Positions 25,340 to 34,227 of a stretch of 48,375 bases of DNA are shown piece after piece. This DNA is from Alphaproteobacteria bacterium (GTDB lineage Bacteria; Pseudomonadota; Alphaproteobacteria; Sphingomonadales; Sphingomonadaceae), in the NCBI GenBank assembly GCA_003241875.1, contig QBLU01000022.1, forward strand, positions 1 through 48,375. The letters are read 5' to 3'. The notes beneath the pieces were generated by a model. That model saw only the letters and a list, made by a program, of their open reading frames with translations. It did not search any database and had not been told where the DNA came from. The position numbers and the translations under genes are program-made. The stretch's first letter is position 1; every line of letters begins with the position of its first letter.

Positions 25340-26134
25340 ATGCTCCGAATCCCGCCCGCTACCGTGCTGTTCCTGTCGTTCGCGATGCTTGCGATGCCGG
25401 CGCGAGCGGCCCCCGGCTATGCCGACCTTGCCGACCTGACGCTGGCGGCACCGGTGATCGTGCGTGCAACGATTGCACGCGCCGAACGCATCACTGACAA
25501 GGACAGCCCGGGTCTGGCGCCCGGCCGGGCCCGGCTGCTGATCTCGGCCGCGGTCGACGCCTCGCTGGTCGCGCCCGGCGCCATCCCGGCGACGCTGCAA
25601 TGGCTGTGGGATGCCCCGCTCGATGCCCGCGGCAAGGCCCCGAAGCCCAAGGGCCAGCCGGTCCTCGCCTGGCTTGCCGCGCCGGGACCGGACGGCAAGA
25701 CGCAACTGATCACCCGTGACGCCCAGCAGCCCTGGGATACAGCGCTCGAAACCCGCACCCGCGCCATCGCGGTCGAGGCGCGGTCGGGCAACGTCCCCGT
25801 CGTCACCGGCGTAACCAACGGTTTTCGCGCCGATGGCACCGTCCCGGGCGAAAGCGAAAGCCAGTTTTTCCTGTCGACACGCACCGGCCGCGGGCTGACG
25901 ATGATCGTCACCGCCAAGCCCGGGCAAGCCCGCAGCGTCGCCGTTTCGACGGGCGATGTCATTGATGAATCAGCGGCAACGGTAAAGGCCGATACGCTGC
26001 TGCAATATCGCCTCGCCTGCACGCTGCCCGCCACGCTGCCGGCCAGCGCCGGCGGCAGCGACCCGGCGCTCGCCGCCGATTGGCGGGCCGCGCTGGTCGC
26101 CATCGGCCCCTGCGGCCGCGGCAGCGCGGCCTAG
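25340..26134 (+). CDS. Exported hypothetical protein
   Basis: A 264-residue protein with a signal peptide (MLRIPPATVLFLSFAMLAMPARA, cut near residue 24). The mature part has YADLADLTLAAPVIVRATI, a central PVLAWLAAPGPDGKTQLITRDAQQPWDTALETRTRAIAVEA and a C-terminal RLACTLPATLPAS...CG with two Cys. I do not recognise the fold or a catalytic motif. Proteins of this length and order are found in sphingomonads beside folB. The two convergent genes share the bases of their stop codons (CTAG at 26131-26134). Confidence 0.8.
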   Translation: MLRIPPATVLFLSFAMLAMPARAAPGYADLADLTLAAPVIVRATIARAERITDKDSPGLAPGRARLLISAAVDASLVAPGAIPATLQWLWDAPLDARGKAPKPKGQPVLAWLAAPGPDGKTQLITRDAQQPWDTALETRTRAIAVEARSGNVPVVTGVTNGFRADGTVPGESESQFFLSTRTGRGLTMIVTAKPGQARSVAVSTGDVIDESAATVKADTLLQYRLACTLPATLPASAGGSDPALAADWRAALVAIGPCGRGSAA

Positions 26135-26544
26135 AAGCTGCTCAGCTCGACGCCGACAGCGGCGCAATCGGGATAGATGTCGGGCTTGCGCGTCGACACC
26201 CGCACCGCCTCGACGCCCTGCCGCGCGGCGACCAGTTCATAGATCTCGTGCGCCACGGTTTCCTGCAGGTTGAAACGGCGGCCGGCGACCAGCGCCAGGA
26301 TGGCGGTGCGCAGCACGTCGTAATCCCAGGCCTCGGCGACGGTATCGCACTGCGGGAAATGCGTTGCCGCCAGCCAGACCTCGACATTGACGCGCAGCCG
26401 CTGCGGCGTGCCGATCTCGAACGCGTGGAAGCCGATGTCGACCGGCAGGTCGAAATCCTCGAGCATGATCTTGCGGCGCTGCGGTTGCAGCCGGTCGGGG
26501 ACCAGCCCGTGGAGGACGGGATTGCGGGTCAGGTCATCGATCAT
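26131..26544 (-). CDS. folB: Dihydroneopterin aldolase
   Basis: A 137-residue FolB, which cleaves dihydroneopterin to 6-hydroxymethyldihydropterin in folate synthesis. It has the N-terminal strand MLEDFDLPVDIGFHAFEIGTPQRLRVNVEVWL (with the substrate-binding Glu in the family), a central DVLRTAILALVAGRRFNLQETVAHEIYELV with the QE-VA motif, and VRVSTRKPDIYPDCAAVGVEL with the catalytic Lys. It carries about 25 extra N-terminal residues compared with the E. coli enzyme. The start overlaps the stop of the upstream FolM-like gene (ATGA), so the two are translationally coupled. Confidence 0.93.
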   Translation of the reverse strand: MIDDLTRNPVLHGLVPDRLQPQRRKIMLEDFDLPVDIGFHAFEIGTPQRLRVNVEVWLAATHFPQCDTVAEAWDYDVLRTAILALVAGRRFNLQETVAHEIYELVAARQGVEAVRVSTRKPDIYPDCAAVGVELSSF

Positions 26545-27302
26545 GTGTTCACCATGTAAGCAACGTCGCGCGGCAGCCCGAGCAGGCGCTGGCCGCCGTC
26601 GAGCGTGATCGTCTGGGCGTTGAAGGTCGGCGTGGCAATGATGAAGCGCAACGCCGCGACGATCTCGTCCACCGCGACACCACGCCGCAGGGGGTTCATG
26701 TCGTGGACCGCCTCGAAATTCTCGCGGCTCTGCGGCCCGCTGACCAGCGTCACCGCCGGCGCGATGCCGGCGCAGCGCAGCCGCGGCGCATAGGAACGCG
26801 CGATCAGCTCGGTCAGCCCGGCCAGCCCGATCTTCGACAGCGTATAAGTCAGGTAATCGGGATTGAGCGCCTCGAGCTTGGCATCGAGCAGGTTGACGAC
26901 CAGCGCCGGTTCCGCCGCATCGGCCGGGACCGCCGCCGCAAAGGCCCGCGCGATCAGCGCCGGCGCACGCAGGTTGATCGCCATATGGCTGTCGAAATCC
27001 GCCGCGGTGAAATCCTCGATCCGGTCATAGGTGAAGCGCGACGCCGAATTGACCAGCAGCCCCGGCGGCGGCGCGCCGGCGGCGGCATCGACGATGATGG
27101 CGCCGATGTCGGGGTCGGCGAGGTCGCCCGACACCACTGTCGCTGCGCCGATCTCGGCGGCCAGCGCCTCGGCCTCCGCCACCGACGTGTGACAGTGGAT
27201 GACGACATGCCAGCCGTCGGCGGCGAGCGCCCGCACGATGGCGGCGCCGATGCGCTTGGCACCGCCGGTGACGATCGCTGTCTGGTTGCGCGGGCTGGTC
27301 AT
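26541..27302 (-). CDS. SDR family protein, FolM/pteridine reductase-like
   Basis: A 253-residue short-chain reductase. The nucleotide-binding loop reads TGGAKRIGAAIVRALA. The TGG-x-x-RIG form is the mark of the FolM and PTR1 subgroup, which reduce dihydromonapterin or pterins with NADPH. NSASRFTYDRIEDF and the catalytic YTLSK follow, with FIIATPTFNAQTITLDGGQRL at the C-terminus. Its stop overlaps the start of folB, supporting a pterin role. The ATG at 27302 is used because earlier codons are not conserved. It could serve as a dihydrofolate or dihydropterin reductase. Confidence 0.87.
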   Translation of the reverse strand: MTSPRNQTAIVTGGAKRIGAAIVRALAADGWHVVIHCHTSVAEAEALAAEIGAATVVSGDLADPDIGAIIVDAAAGAPPPGLLVNSASRFTYDRIEDFTAADFDSHMAINLRAPALIARAFAAAVPADAAEPALVVNLLDAKLEALNPDYLTYTLSKIGLAGLTELIARSYAPRLRCAGIAPAVTLVSGPQSRENFEAVHDMNPLRRGVAVDEIVAALRFIIATPTFNAQTITLDGGQRLLGLPRDVAYMVNT

Positions 27303-27343
27303 TGCGGCCCCGCCGTTACAGGCCGCTGCCGCCACCGGCAAGG

Positions 27344-28672
27344 TCAGCGCGACACTGTGTTCTTGTAGACCTTGCCGTCCTTCATGATGACGACGAAGTT
27401 TTTGGCGGCATCGGCAACCAGCGCCAGGTCCTGCGTCGGGTCACCCTCGACGAGAATGAGGTCGGCCAGCGCGCCGGTGGCGACGACGCCGAGCCGGCCG
27501 GGATAGGGGTTGCGCGGCCCCGACAGCGCCAGCAGCGCGGCGTTGCCCGACGTGGCGATCGTCAGCGCCTCGGCCGGCGTGTACCATTTCACCATCTTGG
27601 CGAGCAACTGCCCCTGGCCGCGCGCCGCCGCTGCGCTGAACAAGATGTCGGTGCCCCAGGCGGTCTTGATCCGGTATTTCCGGGCCAGCGCATAGGCGGT
27701 GTCGGTGCCGGCATACATGGTCAGCTGCTTGATGCGGTTCGGCGACCCTTCGGCAAAGCGCGAATCGCTGCCGTCGTCGGTGAACGGCTGCAGCGACCAC
27801 CAGACGCCCTTGTCGGCCATCAGCTTTGCCGTCGCATCGTCGAGCATGTTGCCATGGTCGATGCACCTGACCCCGGCGGCCAGCGCCTGGCGCACGGCGC
27901 GCGGCGTATAGGCGTGGACGGTGACATAGGTGCCCCAGTTTTCCGCCGCCTCGACGCCGGCGCGCAGCTCGGCCTCGGTATATTGGGTGACGTCGAGCGG
28001 GTCATAGCTCGACGACACCCCGCCGCCGGCCATCAGCTTGATCTGGGTCGCGCCGAGCGCCAGCTGCTCGCGGGCGCGGGTGCGGACCATGGTGGCATCG
28101 TCGGCAATCGCCGCGGCGCCGATGCGATCGGCATAGCCAAAGTTGCCCGGGGCCGCCGGCAATTCGTTGGGCAGGCGGAAATCGCCATGGCCGCCGGTCT
28201 GCGAGATGAAGGCGCCCGACGGCCAGATGCGCGGGCCTGTGGCGAGCCCGGCATCGATCGCCTGCTTCAGCCCGAACACCGGGCCGCCGAGGTCGCGGGC
28301 GCTGGTGAAGCCGCGCATCAGCATGTCCTCGGCCGCCCGGGCCGCCGCGATGCTGACAAAGCCGATGTCGGCGGTGAGCAGCGCCGCCTGGGGCAATGTC
28401 GAGAACATGATATGGGTATGGGCATCGATCAGCCCGGGCATCAGCGTGCGGCCGCCGCCCTCGATCACCGTCGCGCCGGGCGCCGCCGCGCCAGATCCGA
28501 TGGCGGCGATGACATTGCCGCGCACCAGCACGTCGGTCGGCGCCGACAGCGGCGCGCCGGTACCGTCAAAGACCCGGACGTTGCGGAACAGCGTTTCCGG
28601 CGGCGGCGTCTGGGCGACGGCGGGGGCCGCCAGCGCCAGCGCGGCGACAAGGGCGGCCAGCAGTGTCTTCAT
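27344..28672 (-). CDS. Exported amidohydrolase family protein
   Basis: A 442-residue metal-dependent hydrolase with a signal peptide (MKTLLAALVAALALAAPAVAQ). Metal-site motifs of the amidohydrolase superfamily appear in order: LMPGLIDAHTHI (HxH), the carboxylated Lys in TQIKLMAGGG, the His in VTVHAYT, the His in RCIDHGN, and the Asp in TAWGTDILF. The C-terminal composite domain is LADLILVEGDPTQDL. Relatives in sphingomonads act on imidazolone-like, peptide or ochratoxin-type amide bonds; the substrate is unknown. It lies 41 bp downstream of the FolM-like SDR start in the opposite sense of reading order, on the same strand, and 59 bp downstream of the phosphodiesterase gene. Confidence 0.9.
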   Translation of the reverse strand: MKTLLAALVAALALAAPAVAQTPPPETLFRNVRVFDGTGAPLSAPTDVLVRGNVIAAIGSGAAAPGATVIEGGGRTLMPGLIDAHTHIMFSTLPQAALLTADIGFVSIAAARAAEDMLMRGFTSARDLGGPVFGLKQAIDAGLATGPRIWPSGAFISQTGGHGDFRLPNELPAAPGNFGYADRIGAAAIADDATMVRTRAREQLALGATQIKLMAGGGVSSSYDPLDVTQYTEAELRAGVEAAENWGTYVTVHAYTPRAVRQALAAGVRCIDHGNMLDDATAKLMADKGVWWSLQPFTDDGSDSRFAEGSPNRIKQLTMYAGTDTAYALARKYRIKTAWGTDILFSAAAARGQGQLLAKMVKWYTPAEALTIATSGNAALLALSGPRNPYPGRLGVVATGALADLILVEGDPTQDLALVADAAKNFVVIMKDGKVYKNTVSR

Positions 28673-28731
28673 CCCCGCTCCGATCGATCGTTGCGGCGGC
28701 AATATCGCACCGCGCCGACCGGCTGTCGAGC

Positions 28732-29946
28732 TTAGCGCAGCGCCTTCTGCAACGGTGCGACCGTCCCGTCCGAGGCGCGCGGCGGCAGGCCGAGCAGGCG
28801 CAGCAGCAGCGGATAGACATCGACATTATCGAACGGCGGCAGCACCGTGCCGGCGCGGAAGGCCGGGCCGGCGCCCACGAACGTCGCCGCCATCTCGGGC
28901 GCCGCCGGGTCATAGCCATGGGCGCCGCCCATCGTCATGCCGGTGCGTGGCGGCCCCGCCAGCATGTACCAGCCGACTTCGGCGAGGCAGACAAAGGCCG
29001 GCACCCGCGCATTGCGGCCATAGGCGAACCGCGCCGGCACCTGGCCCTTGCGCCAGCATTGCGCGTGCGACAGCGGCTGCAGCAGCGCGGCGGCGAGCGC
29101 CACCTCCTGCCCGGGCTCGGCCTCGATCCCGGCAACCGCGCCGCCGCCGACCATGCGGAAACTGCCGGCCGGGGCGATTGCATCGATGCGGATGATGTGA
29201 TCGGCCGCCACCGCCGCCATGCCGTGATCGGACACCACGACGATATTGGCGACGATGCCGCGCGCCTGCAGCCCTGCCACCAGCCGGCCGATCTGTACAT
29301 CGACCGCCGCCACCGCCGCCGTCGTCTGCGGCGCATCGGGACCAAAGCCATGGCCGTCGTGATCGACCGTGTCGAAATACAGCGTCGCCAGCCCCGGCCG
29401 GTCGGCGCCATCGAACCAGCCGAGCAGCGTGTCGACGCGGCGGTCGCCGGGCATCTCGCCGTCGAAGGGCAGCCAGCGGGTCGGCCGCACGCCCTGCACC
29501 GGCGCCTCCGATCCCGGCCAGAACATCGTCGCGGTCTTGATCCCGGCGCGCTCGGCGGTCACCCACACCGGCTCCGCCCCGTCCCACCAGCGCCGGTCGC
29601 CGACGGCATCGCGGTTGCCCATGCCGAAGCGCACGCCCGGGATGGCGGCGTCCTCCATGTTGTTGCCGACGACGCCGTGATGGTCGGGCCGCATCCCGGT
29701 GACGATCGTATAGTGGTTGGGAAAGGTCAGCGACGGAAAGCTGGGCCGCATCGCCGTGGCCCGCGCGCCCGCCGCCGCCAGGGCATTGAGGTTCGGCGTC
29801 ACGCCGCGCGCGAGATAATCGGGCCGCAGGCCATCGATCGACACCAGGATGACCGGCGGTCGCGACGAAGCCCCAGGCGCGGTGGCGACCCGGGGACCGG
29901 CACAGGCCGCCAGCATCAGCAGCAGCAGCAGGATCGGGTGGCGCAT
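28732..29946 (-). CDS. Lipoprotein nucleotide pyrophosphatase/phosphodiesterase-like
   Basis: A 404-residue member of the alkaline phosphatase superfamily, NPP type. A lipoprotein signal is present (MRHPILLLLLMLAAC with lipobox Cys15). The zinc and active site residues are visible: Asp38 in LVSIDGLRPDYL, the nucleophile Thr74 in PSLTFPNHYTIVTG, then FDTVDHDGHG, VVVSDHGMA and GAHGYDP. Such enzymes cleave phosphodiester or pyrophosphate bonds in nucleotides or lipids at the cell envelope. It is followed on the same strand by the exported amidohydrolase, so both may act on extracellular nutrients. The start is the ATG at 29944-29946; the longer frame upstream overlaps uvrC and is not used. Confidence 0.92.
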   Translation of the reverse strand: MRHPILLLLLMLAACAGPRVATAPGASSRPPVILVSIDGLRPDYLARGVTPNLNALAAAGARATAMRPSFPSLTFPNHYTIVTGMRPDHHGVVGNNMEDAAIPGVRFGMGNRDAVGDRRWWDGAEPVWVTAERAGIKTATMFWPGSEAPVQGVRPTRWLPFDGEMPGDRRVDTLLGWFDGADRPGLATLYFDTVDHDGHGFGPDAPQTTAAVAAVDVQIGRLVAGLQARGIVANIVVVSDHGMAAVAADHIIRIDAIAPAGSFRMVGGGAVAGIEAEPGQEVALAAALLQPLSHAQCWRKGQVPARFAYGRNARVPAFVCLAEVGWYMLAGPPRTGMTMGGAHGYDPAAPEMAATFVGAGPAFRAGTVLPPFDNVDVYPLLLRLLGLPPRASDGTVAPLQKALR

Positions 29947-30093
29947 GGTTCGAGCCTTTGCGGGTTGCGGCCGACAGCCGACCGGGATCGATTGCCGCGT
30001 CGCACGCCCTCTCGCAAGCCCATATGGCAAGGCGATGACGCAGGCGACGATACCGGGCTGGCGCAAGCCGCCGCGCGCCCCTAAATCCCGGCG

Positions 30094-32019
30094 ATGGCAA
30101 CGCCGCCGACTCTCGATCGCTTTTCGGAAGAAACCGCCACCTTCACGGTGCAGGGGAAGGACGCGCTCGATATCGATCGCGGTGTCGCCGCCATCCGCAA
30201 CGTGCTGCGCACCCTGCCCACGCGGCCCGGCGTCTATCGCATGACCGATGCCGAGGGCGCCGTGCTCTACATCGGCAAGGCGCGGGCACTTAAAAACCGG
30301 GTGACGAACTATACCCAGGTTACCCGCCTGTCGCGGCGGCTGCAGCGCATGGTCTCGCAGACCCGCGACATGACCATCGTCACCACCAACAGCGAGGCCG
30401 AGGCGCTGCTGCTCGAGGCGCAGCTGATCAAGCGCTACCGCCCGCCGTACAATGTGCTGCTCCGCGACGACAAGAGTTTCCCCTTCATCTTCCTGCGGGA
30501 AGACCATGAATTCCCCCGCATTTCCAAGCATCGCGGCGCCAAGCAGGGCAAGGGCGTCTTTTACGGCCCGTTCGCCAGCGCCGGCGCCGTCAACGTCACA
30601 TTGAACGCCCTGCAAAAGGTGTTCCTGCTGCGCTCGTGCAGCGACAGCTTCTTCGCCAACCGCACCCGCCCCTGCCTGCTCCACCAGATCAAGCGCTGCT
30701 CGGCCCCCTGCGTCGGCCGCATCGATGACGCCGCCTATGCGGAGCTCGTCGCCGACGCCAAGTCGTTCCTATCGGGCCGCACCCAGGAGGCCCAGAAAAA
30801 GCTCGGCGACGCCATGACCGCGGCGGCGGCGGCGCGCGATTTCGAACTCGCCGCCGTGCTCCGCGACCGGCTGCGCGCGCTGACCTTCATCCAGGGCAGC
30901 CAGGCCATCAACGCCGAGGGCTCGGCCAGCGACGCCGACATCATCGCACTGGCCTGCGAGGGCGGCACCATGTGCATCCAGATCTTCTTCATCCGCGGCG
31001 GCCAGAACTGGGGGCATCGGGCGTTCTTCCCGGCGCATACCGAGGGCGTCAGCGAGGACGAGGTGCTGTCGAGCTTCCTCGCCCAGCTTTACGAGGAACT
31101 GCCGCCGCCGCGCGAGCTGCTGCTCGATCGCACCCTCGACGAGGCGGCACTGCTCGCCGAGGCATTGACCGAAAAGGCCGGGCATCGCGTCGGCGTCAAG
31201 GCACCGCAACGCGGCCCCAACCGCAAGCTGATCGAACAGGCCCGCCGCAACGCCGTCGAGGCACTGCAGCGCCGCCTCGCCGAATCGACGACGCAGGGCA
31301 AGCTGCTGGTCGAGCTCGCCGAGCTGTTCGATCTCGACGCCCCGCCGAAGCGCATCGAGGTTTACGACAACAGCCACATCCAGGGCAGCAACGCGCTCGG
31401 CGCGATGATCGTCGCCGGGCCCGACGGTTTCCTGAAGAACCAGTACCGCAAGTTCAACATGAACGATGCGCGGATCACCCCGGGCGACGATTTCGCCATG
31501 ATGAAGGCGATGCTGTCGCGGCGCTTTGCCCGGCTGGAAAAGGAAGACCCCGACCGCAGCGCCGGCGACTGGCCCGACCTGGTGCTGATCGACGGCGGCC
31601 GCGGGCAATTGTCGAGCGTCAACGAGGCGCTGTCGGAACTCGGCGTCGACAATGTCTGCGTCGTCGGCGTCTCCAAGGGCTTCGACCGCGACGCCGGCCG
31701 CGAGACGTTCCATTTGCCGTCGGGTCGCGAGCTCCATTTGCCGCCCAACGCCCCGGTGCTGTTCTTCTTGCAGCGGCTGCGCGACGAGGCCCACCGCTTC
31801 GCCATCGGCGCCCATCGCGCCAAGCGGTCGAAGGCCATCGCCGCCAATCCGCTCGACGATGTTCCCGGCATCGGACCTTCCAGGAAAAAGGCGCTGCTGA
31901 TGCATTTCGGCACCTCGCGGGCGGTGCGCGGCGCGACTCTGGAGGACCTCGAACGCGCCCCCGGCATCTCGCGGATGATGGCGGAGGCGATCCACCAGCA
32001 TTTCCACCCGCGTGGCTGA
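30094..32019 (+). CDS. uvrC: Excinuclease ABC subunit C
   Basis: A 641-residue UvrC, which makes both incisions in nucleotide excision repair. The GIY-YIG domain is at about 40-125 (GVYRM at 46, YIGKARALKNRV at 59). A Cys-containing segment (CLLHQIKRCSAPCVG) follows, then the UvrB-binding UVR motif with FELAAVLRDRLRAL. The RNase H-like C-terminal nuclease has IEVYDNSHIQGSN and LVLIDGGRGQ. A helix-hairpin-helix pair ends the protein with DVPGIGPSRKKALLMHFG and APGISRMMAEAI. The ATG has no strong ribosome binding site. The first 30 residues are an alphaproteobacterial extension. Confidence 0.96.
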   Translation: MATPPTLDRFSEETATFTVQGKDALDIDRGVAAIRNVLRTLPTRPGVYRMTDAEGAVLYIGKARALKNRVTNYTQVTRLSRRLQRMVSQTRDMTIVTTNSEAEALLLEAQLIKRYRPPYNVLLRDDKSFPFIFLREDHEFPRISKHRGAKQGKGVFYGPFASAGAVNVTLNALQKVFLLRSCSDSFFANRTRPCLLHQIKRCSAPCVGRIDDAAYAELVADAKSFLSGRTQEAQKKLGDAMTAAAAARDFELAAVLRDRLRALTFIQGSQAINAEGSASDADIIALACEGGTMCIQIFFIRGGQNWGHRAFFPAHTEGVSEDEVLSSFLAQLYEELPPPRELLLDRTLDEAALLAEALTEKAGHRVGVKAPQRGPNRKLIEQARRNAVEALQRRLAESTTQGKLLVELAELFDLDAPPKRIEVYDNSHIQGSNALGAMIVAGPDGFLKNQYRKFNMNDARITPGDDFAMMKAMLSRRFARLEKEDPDRSAGDWPDLVLIDGGRGQLSSVNEALSELGVDNVCVVGVSKGFDRDAGRETFHLPSGRELHLPPNAPVLFFLQRLRDEAHRFAIGAHRAKRSKAIAANPLDDVPGIGPSRKKALLMHFGTSRAVRGATLEDLERAPGISRMMAEAIHQHFHPRG

Positions 32020-32085
32020 TGCGCCTCTTTACAGCCGCGCCGCACAGGCGCAGCGCTGTCGCCATCACCCGGGATGGATCGCACG

Positions 32086-32778
32086 ATGACCCTCAGCCTC
32101 TATACCGCCGCGACGCCGAACGGCTACAAGGTCTCGGTGGCGCTGGAGGAGATGGGCCTCGCCTATGATGTCCACCGCGTCGACCTCGCCGCCGGCGAAC
32201 AGAAGCTGCCGGCGTTCCTGAAGCTGTCGCCCAACGGCCGCGTGCCGGCGCTGGTCGACGACGGCTTCGCGATCTTCGAATCGGGCGCCATCCTCGTCTA
32301 TCTCGCCGAGAAGACCGGACTGCTGATACCGCAGGACGTGCAGGGCCGCAGCCGCGTGCTGCAATGGCTGATGTTCCAGATGAGCGGCATCGGCCCGATG
32401 ATGGGCCAGGCCAATGTCTTCTATCGCTATTTCCCCGAAAAGATTCCCGCCGCCATCGCCCGCTTCCAGGGCGAGGGCCGCCGGCTGTTCACCGTGCTCG
32501 ATCGCCAGCTCGCCGACAGCGAATATCTCGCCGGCGATTACAGCATCGCCGACATCGCCAACTGGTGCTGGGTACGCACCGCCAAGTGGTCGGGCATCGA
32601 GACCGAAGGCCTGCCCAACCTGCTGCGCTGGAAAGCCGCCATCGCCGACCGCCCGGCGGCGCAGCGCGGCATCGCCGTGCCCGAAGCCACCAAGGTCCGC
32701 AGCGAGAACGACGAGGAAGCCAACGCCTTCTCCAGCCGCGCCCGCAAGATGGTCGAAATGGGCAAGCGCGAAGCCTGA
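32086..32778 (+). CDS. Glutathione S-transferase, Nu class (YfcG/YghU type)
   Basis: A 230-residue GST. The N-terminal thioredoxin fold starts [24 protein letters not shown]. The TPNGYK motif is that of Nu-class enzymes such as YfcG and YghU, which use Thr/Asn rather than Tyr/Ser/Cys and show glutathione disulfide reductase activity. [13 protein letters not shown] (cis-Pro) and [13 protein letters not shown] (glutathione site) follow. The helical domain has [17 protein letters not shown], and [11 protein letters not shown] is the N-capping motif. The ATG at 32086 is preferred for its GGGATGGA upstream; ATG 32074 is possible. Confidence 0.93.
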   Translation: MTLSLYTAATPNGYKVSVALEEMGLAYDVHRVDLAAGEQKLPAFLKLSPNGRVPALVDDGFAIFESGAILVYLAEKTGLLIPQDVQGRSRVLQWLMFQMSGIGPMMGQANVFYRYFPEKIPAAIARFQGEGRRLFTVLDRQLADSEYLAGDYSIADIANWCWVRTAKWSGIETEGLPNLLRWKAAIADRPAAQRGIAVPEATKVRSENDEEANAFSSRARKMVEMGKREA

Positions 32779-32838
32779 GGGTGGCGCTGGAACGCCGTGA
32801 TTAGAGAACCGTCACTATAAAGCCGTCACTTCAAGGCT

Positions 32839-32942
32839 GTCACCCCGGCGAAGGCCGGGGCCCATGAACCACGAGCTTGGCAGCGCAAGCACCCTCGTGC
32901 CGGAGATCGTGGGCCATGGGCCCCGGCCTTCGCCGGGGTGAC
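32839..32942. repeat. Inverted repeat, family A (second copy)
   Basis: The left arm 32839-32875 and right arm 32905-32942 are near-perfect reverse complements, starting GTCACCCCGGCGAAGGCCGG and ending in the mirror. Arms match those at 5051-5192, with a different central loop. It fills the gap between the convergent GST and carboxymuconolactone decarboxylase-like genes and could act as a shared terminator. Confidence 0.9.
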
Positions 32943-32958
32943 ACGCGCAAAGCCGCCC

Positions 32959-33528
32959 TCACCCCCGATACCCCGCCTCCAGCTGCACCCCGAAACTGTT
33001 CAGCGCCATGCTGACCATCGCATATTGGCCAACGGTAAACACCAAATCGATCAACTGCGTCTCGTCGTAGCGCGTCGCCAGCGCCGCCCAGGTCGGCGGG
33101 CTGATGAAATGATCGCCCATCAGCTCGTCGACGGCGCGCAGCAGCACGTCGTCCGGCGTGTCGCTGCCGGTCTGCGGGCCCGATCGTGCCAGTTCGATAT
33201 CGGCGTCGGTCATCCCGGCATGGTCGCGCGCGATGGCGACATGATGCCCCCATTCATAGGCGGCCCGCGCCAGCCAGCCGACGCGCAGGATCGCCAGCTC
33301 GCGATCGCGCGGGCCGAGCGATGACTTGAACAGGATCTGGTTGCCCCAGCGGCCGAAGGCACCGGCGAGCCGCGGGTGATTGGCCAGCGTCCTGAAGATG
33401 GCGAAGACCTCGCCATCGCCCATCTCGGGCGGGCGATTGCCGAGCAGTTGCTCACGCAGCGCCGGGTCCCATTGGTCGACCGGCAACGGCGCGATGCGCG
33501 GCGTGTCGAGGCGGTGCTGGATGTCCAT
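32959..33528 (-). CDS. Carboxymuconolactone decarboxylase family protein
   Basis: A 189-residue all-helical protein of the CMD/AhpD-like fold. Key segments are LANHPRLAGAFGRWGNQILFKSSLGPRDRELAILRVGWLARAAYEWGHHVAIARDHAGMTDADI, where EWGHH is the conserved active-site region, and a second half with TWAALATRYDETQLIDLVFTVGQYAMVSMALNSFGV. No CxxC peroxidase motif is present, so it is of the decarboxylase rather than the AhpD group. The substrate is unknown. The ATG has AAGGGAGA upstream. Confidence 0.9.
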   Translation of the reverse strand: MDIQHRLDTPRIAPLPVDQWDPALREQLLGNRPPEMGDGEVFAIFRTLANHPRLAGAFGRWGNQILFKSSLGPRDRELAILRVGWLARAAYEWGHHVAIARDHAGMTDADIELARSGPQTGSDTPDDVLLRAVDELMGDHFISPPTWAALATRYDETQLIDLVFTVGQYAMVSMALNSFGVQLEAGYRG

Positions 33529-33602
33529 GGCAATCTCCCTTTTTCAAGGAAGAGTGCGGCGGCCGCACGCCAGCGTCAAACCCGGCGCGTCAGACCCGAC
33601 GT

Positions 33603-34196
33603 TCAAACCTTGTCGGAATACAGGAACCGGCCCTTGCCCAGTCGTGCCATCACTTGCCCCAGGTCGGCCTCGGTCAGCGTGAAGCAGCCTTGCGAGCGGC
33701 CGACCTTGCCCATCGTGCGGGCCATCGCCTCGGTCACATAGGCGGCGGTGTGGATGACGATCGCCCGCGGCTCGGCATTGCAGTTGCTGGCGTCGAGGCC
33801 GGCGAGGCGCATCGAGCGGCCGTGCTTGCCGACATATTCGGCGCCGGTGACGAAGGCGCCGCTGCACGAGGCATAGCTGCCGTCGGCGTTGGAAAACTGC
33901 TGCAGCCAGCCGCTGTGCGCCGGATCGGAACCGCGGCCATGGGCGACCAGCATAGACGTCGTGGCGCCGGAGGCGAGGTCGACCAGGTGGAAGCGCCGGT
34001 CGCGCGACGGCCGGCTGTAATCGGCGATGGCCATGACATCGGCCTTGCCGACTTGGCCCCGGTGGCGCTGGAACGACGCCAGCGCGCGCGCCAGCAGCCG
34101 CGCATCAAGCGCCGGCGACGGCAGCGCCTGTGCCGGCACCGCCAGCATTGCCGCGCCCGCGGCGGCCAGTCCCAGGAAATCACGGCGTTGCAGCAA
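33603..34196 (-). CDS. Tat-exported L,D-transpeptidase-like protein (YkuD_2)
   Basis: A 197-residue exported protein. The twin-arginine signal QRRDFLGLAAAGAAMLAVPAQA opens the protein. The catalytic domain has FHLVDLASGATTSMLVAHGRGSDP, SGAFVTGAEYVGKHGRSMRLAGLD, the His in RAIVIHTAAYV and the nucleophile Cys in GKVGRSQGCFTL. This matches the murein L,D-transpeptidase catalytic domain family (YkuD_2), which may act on peptidoglycan cross-links. The start is a TTG at 34194-34196 with AGGAG five bases upstream. No ATG or GTG fits as well. The longer frame upstream overlaps the nitroreductase gene. Confidence 0.85.
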   Translation of the reverse strand: MLQRRDFLGLAAAGAAMLAVPAQALPSPALDARLLARALASFQRHRGQVGKADVMAIADYSRPSRDRRFHLVDLASGATTSMLVAHGRGSDPAHSGWLQQFSNADGSYASCSGAFVTGAEYVGKHGRSMRLAGLDASNCNAEPRAIVIHTAAYVTEAMARTMGKVGRSQGCFTLTEADLGQVMARLGKGRFLYSDKV

Positions 34197-34227
34197 GTCG
34201 GCTCCTGTTACGGTCGAACGCTCGCGA

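Noticed and set aside
25172-25927. A 251-residue minus-strand frame
   Set aside because: It is antisense to the exported protein at 25340, which has a good signal peptide and normal composition.
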